64,000 nt of DNA. Source: VXNE01 sp965217825 (lineage in GTDB: Bacteria; Pseudomonadota; Gammaproteobacteria; Pseudomonadales; Azotimanducaceae). The position numbers and the translations under genes are program-made. Where the stretch lies: positions 2,852,001 to 2,916,000 of the forward strand of contig OZ244571.1 in assembly GCA_965217825.1 (NCBI GenBank), read 5' to 3'. Positions 53,217-60,601 of the stretch are shown here, piece by piece; within the stretch, counting starts at the first letter, position 1, and each line of letters opens with the position of its first letter. Under the pieces are notes generated by a model. It saw only the letters and a list, made by a program, of their open reading frames with translations, ran no database searches and was not told where the DNA came from.

Positions 53217-53545
53217 TGGTGACCGGGGCCGGAATCGAACCGGCACGGAGTCGCCTCCGAGGGATTTTCTTACCAGCTACGGCTTTCGCCGCGCCACCGC
53301 GGATTGCGCCGCGGCTTTGTGGTCTGGACTTTCTCTTCGTCCTATCGCCGAGACGATGTAGACGAGGGCCGTCAAGTCTCTACACCTTCCGGCCGCGGAT
53401 GGTCCGCGGCGCGGCTTGGCTCGGGATCGCCACGGCCTCAAGCGCGCTGAGGTTTGCCCGAATTTGACCCTGTTCACAGCGGGCGTTTCCGACCCGCATG
53501 CTCAATCTTCAAGTCCCTTGTGTCTACCTGTTCCACCACCCGGGC
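53217..53545 (-). tRNA. tRNA-Leu (UAA) interrupted by a group I intron, copy 1
   Basis: Minus strand. The 5' exon GCCCGGGTGGTGG... ends GGGACTT at U34; an intron (53510-53269) follows; the 3' exon resumes AAAATCCCT and ends with an encoded CCA (53219-53217). The spliced anticodon loop is CTTAAAA, anticodon UAA, in stem AGGGA/TCCCT. The long variable arm (CGGAG/CTCCG) is as expected for leucine. In this copy the acceptor has a C2-U71 mismatch (GCCCGGG with CCCGGTC), so it may be impaired. About 96% identical to copy 2, and the similarity continues about 38 bp beyond its 5' end (to about 53584). The following 180 bp to 53762 hold nothing recognisable. Confidence 0.88.
53269..53510 (-). ncRNA. 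Group I intron in tRNA-Leu(UAA), copy 1
   Basis: A 242-nt intron inserted after U34, the site of the cyanobacterial and plastid tRNA-Leu introns. Core blocks known from the Anabaena intron are readable in order: ATTGAGC (pairs with exon CUU to form P1, with U34-G at the splice site), GAGCCAAGCCGC, GGAAGGTGTAGAGACTTGACGG, AGAGAAAGTCC, CACAAAGCC, GCGAAAGC and a terminal G. GACTT and AAGTC can form P7. This copy keeps the conserved GAGCCAAGCC. Confidence 0.85.
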
Positions 53546-53762
53546 GAGAGAGAACATCGCCGACGATGCGCATTTGCACCCCGACCCGAAGTCACACCCC
53601 GCGACGGACAGGTGTAATAACGGCGTCTGGAAAATGTGCCGGTCGAGCAGGTTCCTCGGCGGCTCCAAACACCAGGCTCCACGGGGGCTCCGTATGGCCC
53701 CAGATCCACGTCGGCCCACGCGTGGACAGTGTCGCAACGAATTGGAAGAAACCGGTCGCCGC

Positions 53763-54956
53763 CTACAGGCGCGGCCATCGGCCCCACCCCAGGTCGGTGT
53801 CCATCCGACTCGCCGCCACCGCGCGAATGCCGCGCGCCAGCCGATACGAGTCCTGCCCGGCATGGACCACGACTAGTTCGGCAAGGTCGAGGTCACCCTT
53901 GGCCGCATACATGGAGCGAGTGATCTTCGGCACCGTCGTTCGCTTGATCTCGACGCCGACGCGCTTGATTCCATGGGCGAGGACAAGATCGAGTTCCCCG
54001 CCGGCGTGGGCGGCCCAGAAGTGTGCATGCTCGTCCGGCAGGCCTAGCCGGTCGATGATCGACTCCAGGATGAGTCCCTCCCAGGACGCGCCCGATTTCG
54101 GATGCGAATCGAGTGACCGCATGTCGCCGATGCCGAGCAGCGCGTGCAATACCCCTGTGTCGCGCAGGTAGATTTTTGGCGCCTTGACCTGCCGCTTAGT
54201 GACATTAGCGTGCCAAGGCTGGAGTTGGCGAACCACCAGCGCCCCGGTCAGGATATCCAGATAGCGGCGCACTGTGGTATCCGCGACCCCGAACGAACGT
54301 GCAAATTCCGATGCGTTCCAGATCTGTCCGTGCCAATGCGCAAGCATGGTCCAAAATCGTCGCATGGCCGGGCCCGGCACGCGAAGGCCAAGTTCAGGCA
54401 GGTCTCGCTCGAGGAAAGTTCGCACGAAGCTCTCCATCCAAACCGTGGCCGTCGCGTTGGACCGTGCCAGCCACGCGGGAGGAAAACCGCCGCGCAACCA
54501 GCGGCGGTGCAGGCGGTGGAAGCCGACTTCGTGCAGACCCAAGCCACCCAGGTCATGATAGGCGATCCGCCCTGCGAGCGATTCCGAGGACTGCCGGATC
54601 AAGTCCGGCGAGGCGCTGCCGAGCACGAGGAATCGGGCCGGCAGCGGTCGACGGTCAGCGAGCACCCGCAGGATGGGGAACAGGTCGGGGCGACGCTGGA
54701 TCTCGTCAATGACGATGAGACCGCGCAATTCATCCAAGACGAGGCCTGGATCCTCCAATAAACGGTTGAGATCAACAGGATTCTCCAGATCCAAGCGATG
54801 CGCGGGACCCGAACCCGCCCGGGCCACTTGGCGTGCCAACGTCGTCTTGCCAATCTGCCTCGGACCGAGGATGGCGACTACCGGGAACGAACGCAGTCGC
54901 TCCAGAATTACGTCTACATGTTCGCTTCGGGGTATCACCAGCATAGAACATACCAT
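53763..54956 (-). CDS. DUF4143/AAA_14-type ATPase
   Basis: A 397-residue P-loop ATPase: Walker A in VVAILGPRQIGKTTLARQV (about residues 26-44), Walker B in GLIVIDEIQRRPDLF, then VLGSASPDL (sensor). A C-terminal DUF4143 domain carries GGELDLVLAHGIKRVGVEIKR, a PD-(D/E)xK-like constellation. The family is common on genomic islands and in archaea/bacteria with patchy distribution; its function is unknown. It lies between the copy 1 tRNA-Leu gene and the clp remnants, on the opposite strand to the Toprim module. Two start codons (54956, 54944) are possible. Confidence 0.85.
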   Translation of the reverse strand: MVCSMLVIPRSEHVDVILERLRSFPVVAILGPRQIGKTTLARQVARAGSGPAHRLDLENPVDLNRLLEDPGLVLDELRGLIVIDEIQRRPDLFPILRVLADRRPLPARFLVLGSASPDLIRQSSESLAGRIAYHDLGGLGLHEVGFHRLHRRWLRGGFPPAWLARSNATATVWMESFVRTFLERDLPELGLRVPGPAMRRFWTMLAHWHGQIWNASEFARSFGVADTTVRRYLDILTGALVVRQLQPWHANVTKRQVKAPKIYLRDTGVLHALLGIGDMRSLDSHPKSGASWEGLILESIIDRLGLPDEHAHFWAAHAGGELDLVLAHGIKRVGVEIKRTTVPKITRSMYAAKGDLDLAELVVVHAGQDSYRLARGIRAVAASRMDTDLGWGRWPRL

Positions 54957-54984
54957 GAAATCTCGGTGTCTGGCGCCGAGACTT

Positions 54985-55030
54985 CAAAACCTGAAGCATC
55001 CGCTGACGTTCAAGGTTATCCTGTCTAGCC
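54985..55030 (+). pseudogene. clpS remnant with internal deletion
   Basis: The frame CTGAAGCATCCGCTGACGTT... reads LKHPLTFKVIL, matching LKRPPMFKVIL of the intact ClpS at about 57588-57610. It then jumps directly to CTAGCC, the last bases before clpA. So all of clpS between KVIL and the stop is missing. About six substitutions in 34 bases show that it has diverged. Confidence 0.75.
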
Positions 55031-55492
55031 ATGCTCAGCAGGGACATGAATACGACCATCGCCGAGGCGATTCAGAACGCGAAGGCGAAACGTCACGAAT
55101 TTCTGACCGTGGAGCACCTGTTGTTGGCGCTCCTGAACAACGCCGCCGCCAAGGACGTCCTGCTCGAGGTGGGCGCGGAGCTGGATAGTTTGCGATCCGC
55201 GCTTGAAGAGCACATCGAGAACACGACGCCGCTCATTCCCGCTGGGGACCGAAACCAGCAAACACAGGCAACCTTGGGCTTCTCGCGCGTCGTTCGCCGC
55301 GCGATATTCCATGTTCAGTCCCGCGGCCGCAAAGAGATGACCGGCGCCAATGCACTCGTGGCCATTTTCGACGAGAAGTCGACCGCCGTCTACCTGTTGA
55401 AGCAACAGAACATCGAGCGCATCGATGTCGACAATACCATCGCGCAGGACATCTCCAAAGGTGGCGACGAGGGGGAACCTCAGCACGCTTGA
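55031..55492 (+). CDS. Stand-alone ClpA N-domain (truncated clpA duplicate)
   Basis: A 153-residue ORF covering the whole Clp N domain (both repeats, MLSRDMNTTIAEAIQNAKAKR to ERIDVDNTIAQDISKG) and nothing of the ATPase. Against clpA I count about 44 base differences in 450 (about 90%), of which about 30 are non-synonymous, plus one codon indel, yet the frame is open. The last five residues and the stop come from a fused intron fragment (55476-55508). It could be a decaying pseudogene or an N-domain decoy that competes for ClpS or substrates. No good ribosome-binding site remains; the clpS end that normally precedes clpA is deleted. Confidence 0.6.
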   Translation: MLSRDMNTTIAEAIQNAKAKRHEFLTVEHLLLALLNNAAAKDVLLEVGAELDSLRSALEEHIENTTPLIPAGDRNQQTQATLGFSRVVRRAIFHVQSRGRKEMTGANALVAIFDEKSTAVYLLKQQNIERIDVDNTIAQDISKGGDEGEPQHA

Positions 55493-55508
55493 GGCCGTGG
55501 CGATCCCG
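55476..55508 (+). other. 33-nt group I intron fragment at a recombination junction
   Basis: The run AACCTCAGCACGCTTGAGGC through CGATCCCG matches the tRNA-Leu intron core with one mismatch (GCACGC for GCGCGC), but lies on the plus strand while both intact introns are on the minus strand. It joins clpA' on the left to hyuB' on the right, with CGCG shared at the right edge. Confidence 0.8.
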
Positions 55509-55512
55509 CGCC

Positions 55513-56667
55513 AATGTGCGGGATCCGGTGGTGGCGGAAGGTGACCTGTACTCGCTGACGGCGAGCAATGCGACCGGCGGTGACCAGTTGCTCAAGATGA
55601 TGGCGGATTTCGAACTCGACTCCATCGACGCCGTCGGCGAGCGAATCGTGGCGGCGTCGGAAGAGGCGATGCGCGCGGAAGTTGCGGCCTTGCCGAACGG
55701 TACGTTCCGGCACGAGATGGATGTGGACGGCTACGACGACCCGGTGCACATAGCCTGCGCGCTGACGGTCGACAACGAGATGATCCGCGTCGACTTCGAT
55801 GGCACCTCCGGGCCATCCCGGTACGGCATCAATGTGCCGTTGAACTACACGGAAGCGTACGCCTCGTTCGGAGTGCGCTGCGTGGTGGGCAACGACGTGC
55901 CGAACAACGCGGGATCGTTGCGCGTTGTGCGCGTAACCGCGCCTTCGGGCTGTATCCTGCATGCGCGTCGACCGGCGGCGGTGTCCGCGCGCCACGCGCT
56001 GGGGCAGATGCTGCCGGACGTCATCCTGGGTTGCCTGGAGCAGATCTTGCCGGACGCCGTGCCGGCCGAAGGCGCTTCGTGCATATGGAACCCGGTGCTG
56101 CTTTCCTCTGCGGACGCGGGCATCGGCGCCAACTGGGGCGGCGGCGACTTCGTGACGAACCCGATATTCAACGGCGGCACCGGAGCGCGGCCGCGCAAGG
56201 ACGGCTTGTCGACCACCGCGTTTCCTTCCGGCGTCCGCACCACGCCCACCGAGGTCAACGAAGTCACCGCCCCGATCCTGATATGGCGCAAGGAGTATCT
56301 GGTCGACTCAGGGGGTCCGGGGGCGCTGCGCGGCGGTTTGGGACAAGTCATCGAAATCGCCCATGCCCGGGGGGCGCCGTTCGAGGTTTCGAAGATGTTC
56401 GAGCGCATCCGTCACCCGGCCCGCGGACGACGGGGCGGAGGAGTCGGCCGCGCGGGCCGCGTCTATATCAAGGATGGCGACGAACTGAGGGGCAAGGGCA
56501 AGGAGACCGTGCCGGCGGGGGCGACACTGGTGCTGGAAACGCCGGGCGGAGGAGGCATCGGCAATCCAGAATCCCGCGATCCGGAGGCGCTACGCGCAGA
56601 TCTGGAAGCGGGCCTGGTTTCCGAGGCGGCGGCGCGGAAGTCGTACGGCCATCGCGGGGAGCGCTGA
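55513..56667 (+). pseudogene. 5'-truncated hyuB duplicate
   Basis: The last about 384 codons of hyuB, in frame and ending in the native stop, but without the first about 173 residues. Four substitutions separate it from the intact gene (T/A, T/M, E/K and P/R at the protein level). The frame can be extended through the intron fragment to a TTG at 55489, but no HyuB N terminus exists. Near identity over 1.15 kb indicates a recent duplication or gene conversion. The 113 bp after its stop hold no gene. Confidence 0.9.
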
Positions 56668-56780
56668 TCGCTCGGCGGGGAGACACCGGTGCCACATGTC
56701 GCTGTCGCGCATACGCCCGCCCGCCCGACGACGCCTATGGGGCACTTTGCAAAAGGTCATTGTCTGAAAATGAGATGTGG

Positions 56781-57110
56781 TGGTGCCCGGGGCCGGAATC
56801 GAACCGGCATGGAGTCGCCTCCGAGGGATTTTCTTACCAGCTACGGCTTTCGCCGCGCCACCGCGGATTGCGCGGCGGCTTTGTGGTCTGGACTTTCTCT
56901 TCGTCCTATCGCCGAGACGACGTAGACGAGGGCCGTCAAGTCTCTACACTTTCCGGCCGCGGATGGTCCGCGGCGCGGCTTAGCTCGGGATCGCCACCGC
57001 CTCAAGCGCGCTGAGGTTTCCCCGAATTTGACCCTATTCACAGCGGGCGTTTCCAACCCGCGTGCTCAATCTTTCAAGTCCCTTGTGTCTACCTGTTTCA
57101 CCACCCGGGC
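56781..57110 (-). tRNA. tRNA-Leu (UAA) interrupted by a group I intron, copy 2
   Basis: Same structure as copy 1: 5' exon to U34 (57110-57076), 243-nt intron, 3' exon AAAATCCCT... to the encoded CCA (56783-56781). Here the acceptor stem is perfect (GCCCGGG with CCCGGGC). The spliced tRNA is 87 nt. It sits between the hyuB fragment and clpS, presumably the ancestral location. This is the only UAA leucine tRNA type seen in the window and may be essential for UUA codons. Confidence 0.9.
56833..57075 (-). ncRNA. Group I intron in tRNA-Leu(UAA), copy 2
   Basis: 243 nt, bounded by U34 and A35, ending in G. The same core blocks are present, with a few differences from copy 1. Notably GAGCTAAGCC replaces the conserved GAGCCAAGCC, and GAAAG replaces GAAG after the 5' splice site. 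There is no ORF for a homing endonuclease. The fold resembles subgroup IC3, the class of cyanobacterial tRNA-Leu introns. Confidence 0.85.
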
Positions 57111-57224
57111 GCGCGCCAGAGAATATCGCCGACGGTGCGCGTTTGCACCCGGAAGGACCGCATGTATTCAGCAAGGAGCGACGATGATGGCACCGCCAAA
57201 GGAGGACGGGCCAACGCAATCTCG

Positions 57225-57307
57225 ATCAGTTGTAATTTCTAGTATATTTAAATAATACATTGAAATATAAATATATTTTAAATGTTGAATCGATGGTTTG
57301 GTGAAAT
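57225..57307 (+). promoter_or_regulatory. AT-rich region upstream of clpS
   Basis: A stretch of nearly pure A/T (for example TATTTAAATAATACATT and ATAAATATATTTTAAATG) contrasts sharply with the GC-rich flanks and must contain the clpSA promoter. Several -10-like TATAAT/TAAATA strings make a single choice arbitrary. It could also be an AT-rich UP element or nucleoid-protein site. Confidence 0.45.
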
Positions 57308-57835
57308 GTGGCTCGAAGGGACGATTTGGCTGCGGGGGACATGCCCTCGACCTTGAAGTATTATTTCAGAAACCAAGAAGAATGTGATCGAGAGATGTGG
57401 GAATACGAAGCGACGGTCCGTGATCCGATCGCGCAGCGTAGCGATCCGGTCGGCGATCACACGGGAGCGTTGAGGCTTGAGAAGCTTGAGCGCCGCGATC
57501 CGGGCGAAACCGGCGGTGACACCAAAACGCCGGAATCCGACACCGTTGTCCTGACGGAAACTGCCAAACCCGAACTGAAACGTCCGCCGATGTTCAAGGT
57601 CATCCTGTTGAATGATGACTACACTCCAATGGAATTTGTCGTGCATGTCCTAGAAATTTTCTTCGGCATGAACCACGACAAGGCAGTGCAGGTTATGCTA
57701 GTGGTGCATACCACCGGGAGCGCGGCGGTGGGGATCTACCCGCGCGACGTCGCGGAAACGAAGTCCGAACAGGTCAATCAGTATGCTCAAGAGGCCAAGT
57801 ATCCCCTATTATCCACCATAGAGATGACCGACTAG
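57308..57835 (+). CDS. clpS: ClpS adaptor with long N-terminal extension
   Basis: The C-terminal about 85 residues are standard ClpS: FKVILLNDDYTPMEFVVHVL (N-degron pocket Asn-Asp-Asp and Met), VHTTGSAAVGIYPRDVAETK, and YPLLSTIEMTD. ClpS presents N-terminal Leu/Phe/Trp/Tyr substrates to ClpA. The ORF adds about 90 charged residues ahead of the core, against about 25 in most ClpS. GTG 57308, ATG 57341 and ATG 57395 are all in frame and none has a clear ribosome-binding site, so the true start is uncertain. clpA follows 2 nt after its stop. Confidence 0.88.
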   Translation: MARRDDLAAGDMPSTLKYYFRNQEECDREMWEYEATVRDPIAQRSDPVGDHTGALRLEKLERRDPGETGGDTKTPESDTVVLTETAKPELKRPPMFKVILLNDDYTPMEFVVHVLEIFFGMNHDKAVQVMLVVHTTGSAAVGIYPRDVAETKSEQVNQYAQEAKYPLLSTIEMTD

Positions 57836-57837
57836 CC

Positions 57838-60096
57838 ATGCTCAGTAGGGACATGAATGCGACGATCGCCGAGGCGCTTCAGAACGCGAAGGCGAAACGC
57901 CACGAATTTCTGACCGTGGAGCACCTGTTGTTGGCGCTCCTGAACAACGTCGCCGCCAAGGACGTCCTGCTCAAGGTGGGCGCGGATATAGCAAGTTTGC
58001 GATCCGCGCTTGAAGAGCATATCCAGAAAACGACGCCGCTCATTCCCGCCGGGGACCGAAAGCGGGAACCGGAGATGACCCTGGGCTTCTCGCGCGTCGT
58101 TCGCCGCGCGATATTCCATGTTCAGTCCAGCGGCCGCAAGGAGATGACCGGCGCCAACGCGCTCGTGGCCATTTTCAACGAGCAGGAGTCAACCGCCGTC
58201 TACCTGTTGAAGCAACAGAGCATCGAGCGCATCGATGTCGTCAACTACATTGCGCACGGCATCTCCAAAGCCGGTGACGAGGGCGACAGCGCCGAACAGC
58301 AAGGGGCTGAAGAATCCGGCGAGGGCAAGCCACAGGGCGCGCTGCAGACCTTTGCCAGCAACCTGAACGATCTCGCCCGCGCCGGCGCGATCGATCCCCT
58401 GGTGGGCCGCGAAAATGAGTTGGAGCGCGTCATCCAGATCCTCTGTCGTCGTCGCAAGAACAATCCGCTTCTGGTCGGCGAGTCAGGGGTGGGAAAGACC
58501 GCCATCGCGGAAGGGCTGGCTAAGCGTATCGTCGATTCGGACGTGCCGGAGGTGGTCGAAGATAGCATCGTGTACGCGCTCGACCTGGGAGCCCTGCTGG
58601 CGGGCACCAAGTACCGGGGCGACTTCGAAAAGCGCTTCAAGATGCTCCTGAACGAACTCAAGAAGGAACCGCGCGCCATACTCTTCATCGATGAAGTCCA
58701 CACCATTATCGGCGCCGGAGCGACATCGGGCGGCGTCATGGACGGATCGAACATGTTGAAGCCGCTGCTGGCCTCCGGCGATGTTCGCTGCATGGGATCG
58801 ACGACCTACCAGGAGTATCGAGGGATATTCGACAAGGACCGCGCGCTGTCTCGAAGGTTTCAGAAGATCGACATCGTCGAACCGGACGTCGACGATACGT
58901 ACAAGATCCTGAAGGGCCTGAAGACCCGGTTCGAGGACCACTACGAACTGCGCTACACGGACCGCGCCCTGCGCGCCGCGGCGGAACTCGCCGAGCGCTA
59001 CATCACGGACCGGTTCATGCCGGACAAGGCCATAGACGTCATCGACGAAGCCGGCGCGGCGCAACGCATCCTGTCGCCTGCGAAGCGGAAGAAGTCCATC
59101 GGCGCCAGCGACGTGGAGCAGGTCGTGGCGAAGATCGCGCGGATCCCTTCCACTCAGGTCACGGTCTCCGACAAGGAGGCGCTCAGGGGTCTCGAAGACA
59201 AACTGAAAATGGTGGTGTTCGGGCAGGACGAGGCGATCGAGATGCTCGGGTCGGCCATCAAACTGTCCCGCGCGGGACTAAAGGTCGAGGAGAAACCCAT
59301 CGGCAGCTTCCTGTTCTCGGGGCCTACCGGTGTCGGCAAGACGGAGGTATGCCGCCAACTTGCCATCATCATGGGCGTGGAGCTGTTGCGCTTCGACATG
59401 TCGGAATACATGGAACGGCACACCGTCTCGCGCTTGATTGGCGCGCCGCCGGGCTACGTGGGGTTCGACCAGGGCGGGCTATTGACCGAGGCGGTCACCA
59501 AGCATCCGCATAGCGTGATTCTGCTGGATGAGATCGAAAAGGCGCATCCGGAAGTGTTCAACCTGTTGCTGCAGGTAATGGACCACGGCACGCTGACCGA
59601 CAACAACGGTCGCCACGCGGACTTTCGCAACACCGTACTCATCATGACAACGAACGCTGGTGCCCGCGAAACCTCGCGCGCATCCATCGGATTCGTGGAG
59701 CAGGATCACTCGACGGATGCCATGGAGGTGATCAAGAAGATGTTCGCGCCCGAGTTCCGCAATCGCCTGGACGCCATCATGCAGTTCAATTCGCTGCCGA
59801 TCGAAGTCATAAAGACGGTTGTCGACAAGTTCCTGGTGGAACTGCAGGCGCAACTCGACAGCAAGAAGGTGCAGCTAGAGGTGGACGAAGCCGCCCGTGA
59901 CTGGATCGCGCGGGAAGGCTACGACGAGAAGATGGGCGCCCGACCCATGCAGCGCCTGATACAGGAAAAGATCAAGCGCCGTCTCGCAGACGACATCCTC
60001 TTCGGGCAGCTCGCACGCGGCGGGATGGTCCGGGTCACCGTCCAGGATGGCGAACTTGCCGTGGAAGCGACCGCGCCGGAAAAACATCCGGCCTGA
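57838..60096 (+). CDS. clpA: ATP-dependent Clp protease ATP-binding subunit ClpA
   Basis: A 752-residue Hsp100 unfoldase with all parts: N domain (1-145), D1 with Walker A GESGVGKTAIA (about 212-222) and Walker B ILFIDEVHTIIG, and D2 with Walker A GPTGVGKTEVC (about 492-502) and Walker B VILLDEIEKAHPEVFN. The short acidic linker is EGDSAEQQGAEES. It partners with ClpP (not in the window) and ClpS (directly upstream). The N domain is duplicated at 55031. Confidence 0.97.
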   Translation: MLSRDMNATIAEALQNAKAKRHEFLTVEHLLLALLNNVAAKDVLLKVGADIASLRSALEEHIQKTTPLIPAGDRKREPEMTLGFSRVVRRAIFHVQSSGRKEMTGANALVAIFNEQESTAVYLLKQQSIERIDVVNYIAHGISKAGDEGDSAEQQGAEESGEGKPQGALQTFASNLNDLARAGAIDPLVGRENELERVIQILCRRRKNNPLLVGESGVGKTAIAEGLAKRIVDSDVPEVVEDSIVYALDLGALLAGTKYRGDFEKRFKMLLNELKKEPRAILFIDEVHTIIGAGATSGGVMDGSNMLKPLLASGDVRCMGSTTYQEYRGIFDKDRALSRRFQKIDIVEPDVDDTYKILKGLKTRFEDHYELRYTDRALRAAAELAERYITDRFMPDKAIDVIDEAGAAQRILSPAKRKKSIGASDVEQVVAKIARIPSTQVTVSDKEALRGLEDKLKMVVFGQDEAIEMLGSAIKLSRAGLKVEEKPIGSFLFSGPTGVGKTEVCRQLAIIMGVELLRFDMSEYMERHTVSRLIGAPPGYVGFDQGGLLTEAVTKHPHSVILLDEIEKAHPEVFNLLLQVMDHGTLTDNNGRHADFRNTVLIMTTNAGARETSRASIGFVEQDHSTDAMEVIKKMFAPEFRNRLDAIMQFNSLPIEVIKTVVDKFLVELQAQLDSKKVQLEVDEAARDWIAREGYDEKMGARPMQRLIQEKIKRRLADDILFGQLARGGMVRVTVQDGELAVEATAPEKHPA

Positions 60097-60106
60097 GGGC
60101 TGCTTC

Positions 60107-60148
60107 TTGCGAGGGGTAACCCCCTCGCGCTCCCCGGCTGAAGGCTCC
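60107..60148 (-). repeat. Single copy of the 42-bp dispersed repeat
   Basis: Read on the minus strand: GAGCCTTCAGCCGGGGAGCG then CGAGGGGGTTACCCCTCGC, the same element as the tandem copies at 42408-42537 and the 12518-12564 copy. It lies just after the clpA stop. The rest of the gap to infA (60149-60247) shows nothing recognisable. Confidence 0.8.
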
Positions 60149-60247
60149 TCCCGGCCCCGCTCGTAGGCTATATGGAAGTGCTGGGGCCTGTCGCGCGACG
60201 TGGGGCTTCGTCGCCAGGAGCGCGACAAGCGATGTGTCCCTTCCGGG

Positions 60248-60466
60248 TTAACGTTCGCGAAACGTGATACGGCCTTTCGAGAGGTCGTAAGGGGTGAGTT
60301 CCACCTTCACCGTGTCGCCGGTGAGTATGCGGATGTAATTCTTGCGCATCTTGCCGGAGATGTGGGCGATCACCACGTGACCATTCTCCAGTTCCACGCG
60401 AAACATCGTGTTTGGCAAGGTGTCGATTACCTTGCCTTGCATTTCTATTTGCTCTTCTTTTGCCAT
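60248..60466 (-). CDS. infA: Translation initiation factor IF-1
   Basis: A 72-residue S1/OB-fold protein: AKEEQIEMQGKVIDTLPN, MFRVELENGHVVIAHISGKM and KVELTPYDLSKGRITFR. Length and sequence are canonical. The start at 60466 (MAKEEQ) is chosen over longer in-frame options. It converges on clpA and follows aat, the order found near clpA in enterobacteria. Confidence 0.97.
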   Translation of the reverse strand: MAKEEQIEMQGKVIDTLPNTMFRVELENGHVVIAHISGKMRKNYIRILTGDTVKVELTPYDLSKGRITFRER

Positions 60467-60601
60467 CTGCCCTGCGTTCGGCGTCCTAAGCTGGACGGCC
60501 ACGGTGGATTATCCCACGACGGACAACCGCCGCCCTGGGATTCGTCCAATTTTGCACGATGTGCCCGATCAAGTCATCACGCGTGATGCTGGCAATGCCG
60601 G

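Noticed and set aside
53277..53787. Short plus- and minus-strand ORFs over the copy 1 tRNA-Leu region
   Set aside because: They translate the tRNA and intron RNA; no homing endonuclease motif (LAGLIDADG, GIY-YIG, HNH) is present.
56781..57110. tmRNA (ssrA) as an explanation for a tRNA-like 3' end with a distant 5' half
   Set aside because: The two halves make a complete tRNA-Leu with anticodon loop and variable arm, and the insert carries group I core blocks instead of a tag-coding region.
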